The notes below the pieces were generated by a model. The model had not been told where the DNA came from. It saw only the letters and a list, made by a program, of their open reading frames with translations, and searched no databases. Positions 46,856 to 55,533 of a DNA stretch of 64,000 bases are shown piece by piece; position 1 is the stretch's first letter; every line of letters begins with the position of its first letter. Position numbers and translations under genes: made by a program. The stretch comes from Acidihalobacter aeolianus (lineage in GTDB: Bacteria > Pseudomonadota > Gammaproteobacteria > DSM-5130 > Acidihalobacteraceae). The stretch is from contig NZ_CP017448.1 in the NCBI RefSeq assembly GCF_001753165.1, positions 3,289,183 to 3,353,182 on the forward strand, read 5' to 3'.

Positions 46856-48155
46856 GCAGGCTGTTGAAAAAGTCCTGTAAACCCGGAAGATTGGTTTTGT
46901 ATTGTTGAGTGAGGGTTGTGGCCGATGCGCGGTGCCGACATACATCAGGATGGGCTGTTCAGCACGGTCAGCCCGGAGCAACGGGTGCCGAAGGACCATC
47001 CTCTGCGCCCGATCCGGCGGATGGTCGATCAAGCGCTCAAAGAACTCGACGCTGACTTCGATGCGCTGTATGCCCATATGGGCCGTGACTCGATCCCGCC
47101 GGAGAAGCTGCTGCGCGCGCAACTGTTGATGGCGTTCTACACCATCCGCAGCGAACGCCTGTTGGTCGAACAGATCGACTACAACCTGCTGTTTCGCTGG
47201 TTTGTGGGCTTTTCCATGGACGATCCGGTCTGGCACCACTCCACGTTTACCAAGAACCGTGACCGCCTGCTTGCAGGCGATGTGGCCCGCACCTTCTTCG
47301 CCCGGGTGCTGGATCAGGCCCGTGCGGCCGATCTGCTGTCTAGCGAACACTTCAGCGTCGATGGCACGTTGATCGAAGCGCTGGCCTCGCACAAGAGCTA
47401 CCGGCCCCGGGACGAGGACGCGCCGCCGAGCGGTGGCGGGCGCAATCCCACGGTGGACTTTCGCGGGCAGAAGCGGTGTCGGGAAACGCACGTCTCCAGG
47501 ACCGACCCGGATGCCTTGCTGTATCGCAAGAGCGAAGGCACGACCGCCAAGCTCAGCTACCTCGGACACCTGCTGATGGAAAACCGCCACGGCCTGATCG
47601 TCGAGTCGCAGACGAGCCAGGCCACCGGCACGGCCGAGCGCGAGGCCGGTGTCGAGCTTGTCGACGCGCTCGGCGGGAGCCACCGGATCACGCTGGGCGC
47701 GGACAAGAACTATGACACGCAAGGCTTTGTGGCGGCGATGCGTGGACGAAACGTCACGCCGCATGTGGCTCAGAACACGGCCGGGCGCCGCTCGGCCATC
47801 GACGGGCGCACCATCGGCCATCCCGGTTACCGAACCAGCCTGACGATCCGCAAGCGGATCGAAGAATGCTTCGGTTGGCTCAAGACCATTGCGGGTCTGC
47901 GCAAAAGTCGGTTTGTCGGACGCGAGAAACTGGATTTCCAGTTTGTGCTCAGCGCGGCGGCCTACAACCTGGTGCGGATGCGCAATCTGGGACTGGCAGC
48001 ATGTTGAAGGCACACATCAAGGGATCGGTGCGCCCAGAGATCGGGATTTGGGCTGTTTTCGGGAAAAATCAGGCCCCAGATCCGAAGGGGCACGTCGCCA
48101 ATGGACCCTGATCAACATGATAACCGCTAAATCGGGGGAATTTTCAACAGCCTGC
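46856..48155 (+). mobile_element. IS5-superfamily element inside the TolC-type gene
   Basis: A 1300-bp element with terminal inverted repeats GCAGGCTGTTGAAAA at both ends and a 2-bp TA target duplication (46854-46855 and 48156-48157). It carries one intact transposase. The insertion is clean and the host frame is restorable, so it is young. It lies opposite to the efflux operon and separates that operon from its own promoter. Confidence 0.88.
46925..48007 (+). CDS. IS5-superfamily transposase
   Basis: A 360-residue DDE transposase. The ATG at 46925 has GAGGG upstream and gives the standard MRGADIHQDGLFSTVSPEQR start. An N-terminal DUF772-like domain (YDALYAHM... LLRAQLLMAFYTIRSERLL) leads into the catalytic core: FSVDGTLIEALASHKS (first Asp), ADKNYDTQGF (second Asp) and IRKRIEECFGWLKTIAGLRK (Glu in the R-x-x-E-E/C-F-G-W-x-K motif). 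Complete and probably active. Confidence 0.9.
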   Translation: MRGADIHQDGLFSTVSPEQRVPKDHPLRPIRRMVDQALKELDADFDALYAHMGRDSIPPEKLLRAQLLMAFYTIRSERLLVEQIDYNLLFRWFVGFSMDDPVWHHSTFTKNRDRLLAGDVARTFFARVLDQARAADLLSSEHFSVDGTLIEALASHKSYRPRDEDAPPSGGGRNPTVDFRGQKRCRETHVSRTDPDALLYRKSEGTTAKLSYLGHLLMENRHGLIVESQTSQATGTAEREAGVELVDALGGSHRITLGADKNYDTQGFVAAMRGRNVTPHVAQNTAGRRSAIDGRTIGHPGYRTSLTIRKRIEECFGWLKTIAGLRKSRFVGREKLDFQFVLSAAAYNLVRMRNLGLAAC

Positions 48156-48829
48156 TAAAGCCGCCTCAACGCGCAGGCGCTTGAGTTTCGAAAAGGTTCC
48201 GGCACGCACACCGGCCTTTGCCACGTTGACGCTGGCCGTAAGGGCTGTCAGTTGACTGCCCAGAGCCGCAAGTCTGCCATCCAGGGCCTGCAGGTCGCGG
48301 TAGAGCGCTGCGCCGTTCAGCAACGCATGCAGCCGGGCATCGTCTGCGTTCCAGCGTGCCGCCTGCGCACCGGCTCTTGCGGCGTCCACTTCGGCCGCGA
48401 TTTTCAGGCTGAAGTCCAGCGGCAGACTCACGTTGACGCCATAACCGAATTGATCGCTGGCGAAGGGATAGTTGGCAACATTGGGCGGGTAGGTGATCGG
48501 CCGGGTCAGACGCGGATCGTTGTAATGCTGGCTCAGGGCATAGACATCTACGGAACCGAACCAGGCCGCGCGGGCTTGGCCGACACGATCCTTGGCCTGC
48601 TGCCCCTCAGCCTGAGCCGCCAGGATCTGCGGGGATTGCGCTCCAATGACCTGTAAGACTTTAGAGAGACTCAATGTGGACTGGGCCTGTGCTGCGATCA
48701 CAACAGTCGGACAGAACAGACCCCAGAGTGCCAACGGCACGAGCGATAATAGGCTGAGTCTCGCAGGGTGTCGAAGCCTTCTCAGGGATCTGGGGCACAC
48801 GGAATATATCCTCATGAAGTCGGTCAACC

Positions 48830-49584
48830 TCGTCTTGACAAATGGTATTAGGGTCACGCTAATCTGTTTACCCGGGTGCAGCGCAACGTGCCAACGCATC
48901 TGTCGGCGCGTGCGCTCAGAGCCCCTGTCTACACTCTGATAACCGGCATCGCCAAAAGCCATCGACTTTTCGTGTATGGCAGCCGATTAACCTGCGTCAC
49001 GTCATCGATCTGTGCTGAAGTTGCCACCACCGTGTGCACCAGCCCTGAGTTGGCATCAGCACCGATAGGCGCCTTCATGCCAAAGTGCCACGGGTTACTT
49101 TTCTTCGTCTGATGCATCTCGGGATCATGCTTGCCTTCTAGATTCTCGGTCGAGCTCGGCGCCTCGATGGTCGTCGCATCGACCAGCGTACCCTCCTTGA
49201 GCAGTAGGCCGCGCTCGGCCAAGGGTGGCGGAACTTAAGCAACGTTGTCACATCCGGCGCCTCCTCAAGGCTCAAAGCGATATCCACGAACCGGCGGATC
49301 ACTTGGGTGTCATACACCGCGTCCTCGGCTCCTTCGTCCGATAGTCCAAAGCACTGCTGGGCAATATAGAGTCTGAGCGTCCGCTCCAGGCCGATCGGCG
49401 GACGACCCCGCCGGCCGCTCTTCGGATAGTGCGCCTCAAGCGCCTCGACCAGCGCCGCCCAGGGCACGAGCTGTTCCAGATCACCCAGAAACCGATCCCG
49501 GCGCGTGCGTTTCTTCTCGGCTTCATACTCCAACTCCAAAGCTCGACTGCATGGTATTGAACCCTCTACTGGGCGCTGGCTCAT
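48830..49584 (-). pseudogene. Decayed IS5-family transposase gene
   Basis: Three minus-strand frames together make an IS5-type transposase lacking its C-terminus. From 49584: KRTRRDRFLGDLEQLVPWAA and SGRRGRPPIGLERTLRLYIA; then, after a frameshift near 49235, RGLLLKEGTLVDATTIEAPS and KHDPEMHQTKKSNPWHFGMK; then, after another near 48965, AFGDAGYQSVDRGSE and RRQMRWHVALHPGK. It stops just before the tolC start. At least two frameshifts and a truncated 3' end show it is dead. Confidence 0.82.
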
Positions 49585-49885
49585 TACCTCAGACTCACAA
49601 CTGTGGCGGTCAGTGGAGCGAATAAATCAGCGTGTCCTTGGTGGGTTAGGTTAACCAGCAGCTACGTGAGCGACGTGTCCGTCCAGCATCGAACTGCTTG
49701 GTTTTGTTCTTCACGTGTCTGTTTAAATATACGCATAACGCGATATAGCCGTGTGTGACCTATATCACCCAGGTAGACGAACGGAGATGGAAAGGGATGT
49801 GCGGTACGGAGAAGAACGCAAGCGTGGGATGATCACAGAGAAGCAAAACGCTAGCGCATGTGCCGATAGGCTGACTACTGGCTGC
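49585..49885. other. Intergenic stretch between two dead transposase genes
   Basis: About 300 bp between IS remnants. I see no gene, RNA or clear promoter in it. It contains TGTGGCGGTCA at 49602, which superficially resembles a Tn7-type end but lacks the matching repeats. Confidence 0.4.
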
Positions 49886-51094
49886 CTCGAAAAACCTCGC
49901 CACGCCAGCCCTCGGTAAAATTGCGTTATCCTGAACTGAACCGCGGCCTGCACCGATGAAGTCACGAAACGCCATCAAGACGGACCTGTTTTCAGACGAG
50001 CATCATCACCGGAAGATCGACTCGCTGGGCGATCCGCTGACCGAGATTGAATCTTACATCGACTTTGCGGCGTTGGCCGCTCAGGTTGATCGAGTGGCGC
50101 CATGGCCTGTGAGCACTCAGGGTGGCCGTCCCCCATACCCGTCGGAAACGATGGTTCGCATTCTGGTGTTGAAGCGCCTTTACAACTTCTCGGATGAGCA
50201 GATGGCATATCAATGGCCTGAGCGCATGAGCTACAAGCGCTTTTGTGGGCTGGCGAACGCCACGAACGTGCCTGATCGCACCACCGCGTGGACCTTTGAG
50301 CACCTGATCGGTGAAGCAGGTACGAAGGCGTCGTTCGACGGCGTCTCGGCACAGCTGCTCCAGAAGGGTTTCATCGCGGGTGGCGGTCAGATCATCGACG
50401 CGACGCTGGTGCCGGCGCCCAAGCAGCACAACAACCGGGGCGAGAAGGAACTGATCGGACAGGGCGCAATGACTCTGCCTCGTGGCGCCCGGCAAAGCGG
50501 CGCGAGAAGGACGTGGACGCCACCTGGACCAAGAAGCACAAGATCATTCGCCGGATCGAGGCCGATACGACCAGCACGTACGACAGCCAGCATTTCGACA
50601 ACGTGTTCGATACGAACAATACGTGCCGCGACTTGTATGCCGATCGGGGCTATCCGTCCGAAGAGCGCGAAGACTGGCTGAAAGCGAACGGGTACCGCAA
50701 CCAGATTCGGAGAAAGGGCAAACGCAACAAGCCGCTGTCGGAGCGCTAGCATCGGCGCATCGCCAAGACGCAGGCCACGCGTGGAGCAGGTGTTCGGCGG
50801 CATCGCTCAAATGGGCGGCAAGCTGATCCGCACCATTGGTCAGGCACGAGCGAACTTCGCCATGACCATGATGGCGGCCCGCTACAACCTTAAGCGGCTG
50901 GTCTATTTCGGAAAGTCCGCAGGAGCGCCTTTTGATGCCCGAAATGGATCGAATCGCCGGTGCCCGAGGCGATTCGAAGCAAAAAACGCGGCAGCACCGC
51001 CGAGAAAGCGGTGCTTTGCCGAAGCAGTTGAACCGAGTTCGGTCGCGTTCATCGTTGCGCGGCGGAATTCACCGAAAGCCTCGGGTTATTCGAG
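49886..51094 (+). pseudogene. Decayed IS5-family (IS1031-like) element
   Basis: The transposase starts at the ATG 49956 (MKSRNAIKTDLFSDEHHHRK) and reads SETMVRILVLKRLYNFSDEQ and IIDATLVPAPKQHNNRGEKE. A frameshift near 50485 moves it to a frame reading KKHKIIRRIEADTTSTYDSQ and DLYADRGYPSEEREDWLKAN, which ends at a TAG at 50747 where CAG is expected. A further shift leads to GGIAQMGGKLIRTIGQARAN and FAMTMMAARYNLKRL. Imperfect ends CTCGAAAAACC and CTCGAATAACC suggest the limits given. It is inactive. Confidence 0.78.
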
Positions 51095-51131
51095 ATGCCC
51101 TACTGGGAGATGCTTATGAAGATTTCGCTAC

Positions 51132-52835
51132 GTAACTACTCAGTGAAAATAATTACAAAAAGTACTTGACAGGGTTTTTGGTAGTTTTTTTGAAAATATG
51201 GCGGCGCTGTAACGAGTGCGATTATTGGTCTCCGAAAGCGACAGAGGCGTAGTCTTCCTTGCGACATCACGCGAGGCACTGCCCCACCGTCAGTCAATTA
51301 TTTTACGCCGCCAGATCGCCTTACAAACGAGAAAATTGGCACTTCAAAACCCGTGAGATAATAGCTTCATTACTTCTTTGGAGCAGTCTTGCGTGCGGAT
51401 CGACGGCGTCGATATCGAGATCACCCTGGCACAGGTCAGGGCGCAACTGGAGCAGGAGAAAGACCTATCTCCGGCACTCCGCGCCAGTATCGAGATGATG
51501 CTCATGTTGTTCGTCGTGTTACTCAACCGTCTCGGGCTCAATAGCCGCAACAGCAGTCAGCCGCCGGCATCGGATCCCAATCGGCCACGCAGCCAGCGTG
51601 TGCGCTCAAGCCGACCTTCCGGTGGCCAGCCGGGGCACGTGGGCAAGACCTTGCGCCCGGTCGAGCATCCCGATGAGATCGAGGTCCTCAAGATCGATCG
51701 TCGTCGCTTGCCGAAAGGCTGCTATACCGAGGCGGGTTTCGAGACTCGCCAGGTTTTTGATATCGACATCAGCCGGATCGTGACCGAGTATCGGGCGCAG
51801 ATCCTGGAGAATGAATCAGGCCAACGTTTTGTGGCTTCATTCCCGGAAGGGGTGGATAAGAAGGTGCAGTATGGTTCCGGCCTCAAGGCCCATGCCGTCT
51901 ATCTGTCCCAATATCAGCTCTTGCCCTACAAGCGGATCCAGGATTACTTTGCCGATCAGTTGGGCATCCCTTTGAGCGATGGTTCACTGGTGAACTTCAA
52001 TCGCGAGGCATTTACCCGCCTGGCGGCCTTTGAGGCGATCAGCAAAACGGCATTGGCCAAAGCCGTGTCCGCTCATGCCGACGAGACCGGGGTCAACATT
52101 GATGGCAAACGCCATTGGCTGCATGGTCTGTCCAATGCTGATTGGACGCATTATCAGGTCCACAGTAAGCGAGGCCAGGAGGCGATGGACGCGATCGGGA
52201 TCCTGCCACGGTTCCGCGGTGTGCTGTGTCATGACCATTGGAAACCCTATTACCGTTATCGGGACTGCACCCATGCCCTGTGCAATGCCCACCACCTGCG
52301 CGAACTGGAACGAGCATTCGAGCAGGACGGACAACAATGGGCGGAAGCGATGGGCAAGCTGCTCAGAGAGATTCATCAGGCCGTCGAGAACGCTGGCGGC
52401 ATCCTGCCGCTGACCGAGGCCAATGCTTACCGGCAGCGCTACCGAGATGTGCTCGAGGCGGGGCAACTGGAATGCCCTGAGCCGGAAAAACCACCCGACA
52501 ACAAGCCTCGGGGGCGGATCAAGCGGAGCAAGGCCCGCAATCTGCTGGAGCGTCTGATGGCCTATGAAGACGATGTGCTGCGTTTCATGGTGGACGTCAA
52601 TGTGCCGTTCACGAACAATCAGGCGGAGAACGATATCCGTATGACCAAAGTGCAGCAGAAGATCTCCGGCTGCTTCCGCAGCCTGGAGGGTGCCGCGATG
52701 TTTTGCCGCATACGGGGATATCTATCGACCTGCCGAAAGCAGGGGGTCACGGCTTCGGAGGCGTTGCGCCTAGTATTCGATCGCAAGCTACCGGCTTTTG
52801 CTCTGGCGATCTCTGAGAATTAGCTGAGTAGTTAC
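51132..52835 (+). mobile_element. IS66-family element, copy 2
   Basis: Same 1704-bp element as at 36147-37850, in the opposite orientation, with the same 12-bp ends GTAACTACTCAG. Flanks are TTCGCTAC (left) and GTAAAAGT (right), so again no direct duplication. The two copies enclose about 13.3 kb. Confidence 0.92.
51378..52823 (+). CDS. tnpC: IS66-family transposase, copy 2
   Basis: 481 residues, identical in sequence to copy 1: DETGVNIDGKRHWLHG and NNQAENDIRMTKVQQKISG mark the DDE core. It starts at TTG 51378 or GTG 51393 and its TAG stop abuts the right terminal repeat. A TTGACA at 51172 in the 246-bp leader could be the -35 of its promoter. Confidence 0.93.
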   Translation: MEQSCVRIDGVDIEITLAQVRAQLEQEKDLSPALRASIEMMLMLFVVLLNRLGLNSRNSSQPPASDPNRPRSQRVRSSRPSGGQPGHVGKTLRPVEHPDEIEVLKIDRRRLPKGCYTEAGFETRQVFDIDISRIVTEYRAQILENESGQRFVASFPEGVDKKVQYGSGLKAHAVYLSQYQLLPYKRIQDYFADQLGIPLSDGSLVNFNREAFTRLAAFEAISKTALAKAVSAHADETGVNIDGKRHWLHGLSNADWTHYQVHSKRGQEAMDAIGILPRFRGVLCHDHWKPYYRYRDCTHALCNAHHLRELERAFEQDGQQWAEAMGKLLREIHQAVENAGGILPLTEANAYRQRYRDVLEAGQLECPEPEKPPDNKPRGRIKRSKARNLLERLMAYEDDVLRFMVDVNVPFTNNQAENDIRMTKVQQKISGCFRSLEGAAMFCRIRGYLSTCRKQGVTASEALRLVFDRKLPAFALAISEN

Positions 52836-53081
52836 GTAAAAGTTAACGAGCCCGATGAAAAGGGTCTCTATATGACCGTCGTCGCTTCTCATGGTGACAA
52901 GCATTTCAGTGTTGCGTTGCTGGAAAGTTGTGCAACTGAAAATGTGATTTACAAAATGCTCGCTGAGGAATGCATGGCTATCCTTTATTGTGGACCACCG
53001 TTTGAACAGGATTCTTTTGCCTACGGCGTTTCGGTGCATGTCGGTCCTGTTTTAGGCTGGCAGCCGCCTAAAGCTGGTTGA
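52836..53081 (+). pseudogene. 3' fragment of a gene cut by the IS66 insertion
   Basis: The frame is open from the very edge of the IS: VKVNEPDEKGLYMTVVASHG, then DKHFSVALLESCATENVIYK and MLAEECMAILYCGPPFEQDS, ending VLGWQPPKAG at 53081. The first ATG is at 52872 but without a clear ribosome-binding site. The composition looks protein-coding (balanced, with Cys and aromatic residues). The family is not recognised. An intact small protein starting at 52872 (69 aa) is the alternative. Confidence 0.45.
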
Positions 53082-53443
53082 AAATGTTGTTGCCGGTTGC
53101 ACCTTGACCCCTAAGTCAATACTGACTGAACCGCTACTAGTTAGCTAGGTTGATATTGACAGCTTCGGTTCGGAAACCTGCCATCGGTACAAATTAAAGG
53201 CACCGATTGCTTGGGATCGCGAAGAGACTGTGTGTCTCGTCTCAGATCGGCCGAGAGCGGCCAGTCACTCTCATTTTTTATTAAGTGGCTATAGGTCAGC
53301 AATGCGAGCTATAACCGGTCACTTCTTACCTGTCTTATTCGCGAGTAAAACACCAGAATGCTCAAGCCGGTTTTCCGCCCGGGTTGTGAGAGGAGATGCG
53401 GAGCGACAGGTCCTGAACATACTCTTAGACCTGCCGCTATATT
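53082..53443. other. Non-coding stretch left of the glmS-side cassette
   Basis: AT-richer, 362 bp. No gene is supported. A GGCCGAGAGCGGCC hairpin at about 53250 is followed some 14 bp later by a run of T (CATTTTTTATT), and could act as a weak terminator on the plus strand. Confidence 0.35.
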
Positions 53444-53656
53444 TCAGGATGCCTTTGAACGTGTTTTAGCTTTCAATGTGGTGTGGATGTCACGTTTGAG
53501 ATTTTTCAATGCGCGATAGTCACTTGGTGAGAGGGCTACGCAAACAAAGCGGCCATTTGGGAGAAATAATCGACCATGCTTTCCTGCGTACCGAAAAATG
53601 GCACCACGACGAGTCCATTTCCTCAGATAGTTGTTGATGTCCTTGTTGTTAGTCAT
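53444..53656 (-). CDS. Small HicA-like protein, third gene of the glmS-side cassette
   Basis: 70 residues, basic. The pattern AGKHGRLFLPNGRFVCVALS then PSDYRALKNLKRDIHTTL resembles HicA-type dsRNA-binding toxins (a G-x-H-x-x-h-x-x-P-G-R strand pair, then S-D-x-R-A-x-x-N-x-x-R-D-I), with the usual His replaced in context by KHGR. The match is by eye and weak. No HicB-like antitoxin follows. The start overlaps the stop of the WHxHILDT gene by 4 bp, so it is co-translated. Confidence 0.5.
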   Translation of the reverse strand: MTNNKDINNYLRKWTRRGAIFRYAGKHGRLFLPNGRFVCVALSPSDYRALKNLKRDIHTTLKAKTRSKAS

Positions 53657-54144
53657 GCGAATGCTTCGTTCTGTGCATTACGGACGCCCTTGCATGCTCC
53701 AGGTGAGCGACAAGCACAGGATGAGGGGACATGACATGCATGGCCAGCACAACGTGCAGCCTGCGTTTCCACCTCAGGGTAAGGGCCAAAATGCCGTTCA
53801 TAGGCGATTTTGGTGAGCGAGTATGCAGTTTCAAGCTCATCCCTTGCCTCACTTGAACCCAGTCCCATGTAAGGGTAGTGATGCAGGTATTCGCCGAATA
53901 CACTCTGGCAGTCCTTTACATAAGCCTGAGTGTCCAGAATATGCGCATGCCAGAATTCGTCTACGAGCCTGCTAGGCACGAGGTCAAGATCCGGCTCATA
54001 AATGCGCATGGATAAAAATCGGCGGTATTCGCATTCGGCAAACTCGATCTGTTCCAGGCGCATCCCGTTGCCTTCCAATGGATCAAGTAATTTCATCTTG
54101 ATAGCTGCAAAGTCTAATTTTTCGACGTCAGGATGAATATTCAT
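53653..54144 (-). CDS. Glycine-rich-domain-like WHxHILDT protein with Cys-rich tail
   Basis: 163 residues. The core LVDEFWHAHILDTQAYVKDC then FGEYLHHYPYMG matches the motif of bacterial proteins labelled glycine-rich domain-containing (GRDP/DUF1399-like): F-W-H-x-H-I-L-D-T, a Cys, then H-H-x-P-Y. The His and Asp could form a metal site. The last 35 residues (AARCAGHACHVPSSCACRSP and GACKG) hold six Cys in a short span, suggesting a metal-binding or modifiable tail. Biochemistry of the family is not known to me. It overlaps both neighbours by 4 bp. Confidence 0.65.
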   Translation of the reverse strand: MNIHPDVEKLDFAAIKMKLLDPLEGNGMRLEQIEFAECEYRRFLSMRIYEPDLDLVPSRLVDEFWHAHILDTQAYVKDCQSVFGEYLHHYPYMGLGSSEARDELETAYSLTKIAYERHFGPYPEVETQAARCAGHACHVPSSCACRSPGACKGVRNAQNEAFA

Positions 54145-55475
54145 GGATGCTCTCCTTTAGATTTAATAAGCTCGTCAGTGAATTGAGACAATTGGATACG
54201 CGCCGATTTTGGAAGCTTACAAACGGCGATTTCGCCATCGTCATTTTGTTTAACCAAATCGACTCGGTAGGTGCAAAACGACCTATCTGAGGCATTCATA
54301 AGGTATAGCGCTCCTTCTATGTCCCGGTGATTCACCCACCTGCCGGGTTTTTCAAGAAGAATTGTTAGATGTTCTTTTAGGGCTTCTATCAGATTGAGTT
54401 GGATGTGCCAGGCTATTTTGTCACCTAAGCCCCCTTCTCTCCGAGGCCTAAAAGAGTCTTCTGAAATATCCGAAATTGAGTATTTACCTGTGACAAGAGT
54501 AGGTTCGGTCTGCTCATGAGTCTGCGTCATGCTTTGAATGCGAAATATAAGATCTTCAGCTAATGTGGTTTCTTCCCCCAGCATTTCGGTAGACCATGCA
54601 TACTCTTGAGAGATTTTTTCCAATTTATCGATAATCAACCAATCCTGAATAACAGTTGGACGAGCGAATTGGATGCCTCTATTGTCAGGACTGGCAGTGC
54701 AACGCGTTATTTCTATGATGAAATTTCTATATTCAAATTCGTAAAAGAACGCCAATCTAAATACGTAATCATCCATTGTTAGATGTGCTTGATTAGCAAC
54801 CCCTCTCTTTTTTTCAAGGGCATCTAGAATGGCTAGAAATACATCTTCCAAACCATGGAATATTTGCCCTGGTGGTGCATTGCCTGAGCTGTCTTTAATG
54901 AGCCAAAGACCTTTTGACATTATTGGGTCGTGCCATTTATCTTTGTCGATGCCCAAAAATTCCAAAAGGTTATCTTTATCACTTTTAATCCCAGTAAAGC
55001 TGTGTCGTTCTATGTAATCACATATCTCCAAAGTAGCCTTTGTTACAGGAGTTTCTCCAACTGAACAATTGTCTAGTTCTTCAAGTTTGTGTAAGAACCA
55101 TGAATAGTTGCTTAAACCACATTCGTCTTTCTCCTGTTCCTTTTGTAGAAGGGCTTTGTACTCTCCAGAATCGTACAAGCGTTGGCATGCATCTTTGATC
55201 TGCTTTGCAAGCGGACCTATCGGTCCAATCAAGTTGGTGTCACCACCGTCTACTAGAAGCTCTAGTGGAACGCCAAGGATCTCAGCAATACGCTTTGCAC
55301 GAATTCTTGTTGTTTTGCCCGTGCGTTCAAGGCGTTGATAGGTTGTGATATGGCTACGGTCATTTTTTGGAGTGCCAACGAGTTCTATAGCCACTGTGGT
55401 CTGTGACTTACGAGCCAATTCTCTGTAGTGACGAAGACGTTTTGGATCGAGTTGAAAGGACTTGTTTCCGGCCAT
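54141..55475 (-). CDS. Long XRE-type HTH protein, first gene of the glmS-side cassette
   Basis: 444 residues with low-GC codon use unlike the core genes. The N-terminal 75 residues form a Cro/CI-type HTH (RLRHYRELARKSQTTVAIEL then THITTYQRLERTGKTTRIRA region and RIAEILGVPLELLVDG). The remaining 370 residues are helical and acidic with no motif I recognise (for example HGLEDVFLAILDALEKKRGV and FAFFYEFEYRNFIIEITRCT-like segments). A run of G upstream serves as ribosome-binding site. It could be a regulator with a large ligand-sensing part that controls the two genes coupled to it. Confidence 0.7.
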   Translation of the reverse strand: MAGNKSFQLDPKRLRHYRELARKSQTTVAIELVGTPKNDRSHITTYQRLERTGKTTRIRAKRIAEILGVPLELLVDGGDTNLIGPIGPLAKQIKDACQRLYDSGEYKALLQKEQEKDECGLSNYSWFLHKLEELDNCSVGETPVTKATLEICDYIERHSFTGIKSDKDNLLEFLGIDKDKWHDPIMSKGLWLIKDSSGNAPPGQIFHGLEDVFLAILDALEKKRGVANQAHLTMDDYVFRLAFFYEFEYRNFIIEITRCTASPDNRGIQFARPTVIQDWLIIDKLEKISQEYAWSTEMLGEETTLAEDLIFRIQSMTQTHEQTEPTLVTGKYSISDISEDSFRPRREGGLGDKIAWHIQLNLIEALKEHLTILLEKPGRWVNHRDIEGALYLMNASDRSFCTYRVDLVKQNDDGEIAVCKLPKSARIQLSQFTDELIKSKGEHP

Positions 55476-55505
55476 GATGCCCCCCCCTGAATTAATGTTG
55501 GTGGG

Positions 55506-55533
55506 AGTATAAAGCCGTTATGAGATGCATCAA
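55506..55533 (-). promoter_or_regulatory. Probable promoter of the XRE cassette
   Basis: On the minus strand TTGATG (55528-55533) and TATACT (55506-55511) are separated by 16 bp, about 30 bp upstream of the XRE start. Confidence 0.5.

Larger units (their letters stand above)
46113..48815 (-). pseudogene. TolC-family outer membrane channel gene split by an IS element
   Basis: The N-terminal part (ATG at 48815 down to 48156) has a signal peptide (LSLLSLVPLALWGLFCPTVVIAA) and TolC-type helices ending KRLRVEAAL. The C-terminal part (46855 down to 46113) continues AEVRATRAGVEGSIRKLRAQ and ends the TolC fold. Deleting the IS element (46856-48155) plus one TA restores a continuous frame across GCT-TTA-GCC-GAG. 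The gene would encode about 465 residues, right for an RND-linked channel. It is the first gene of the RND operon, so the pump has lost its own channel. Confidence 0.88.

Noticed and set aside
49602-49640. TGTGGCGGTCAGTGGAGCG as the opposite Tn7-type end
   Set aside because: The first six bases match the glmS-side end, and ACAAC precedes it where GCAAC is expected, but the internal GTGAACT-type repeats are missing and IS elements lie between. Too weak to claim.
53230-53469. 79-codon plus-strand frame left of the cassette
   Set aside because: No ribosome-binding site, no motif, and it runs antisense into the HicA-like gene.
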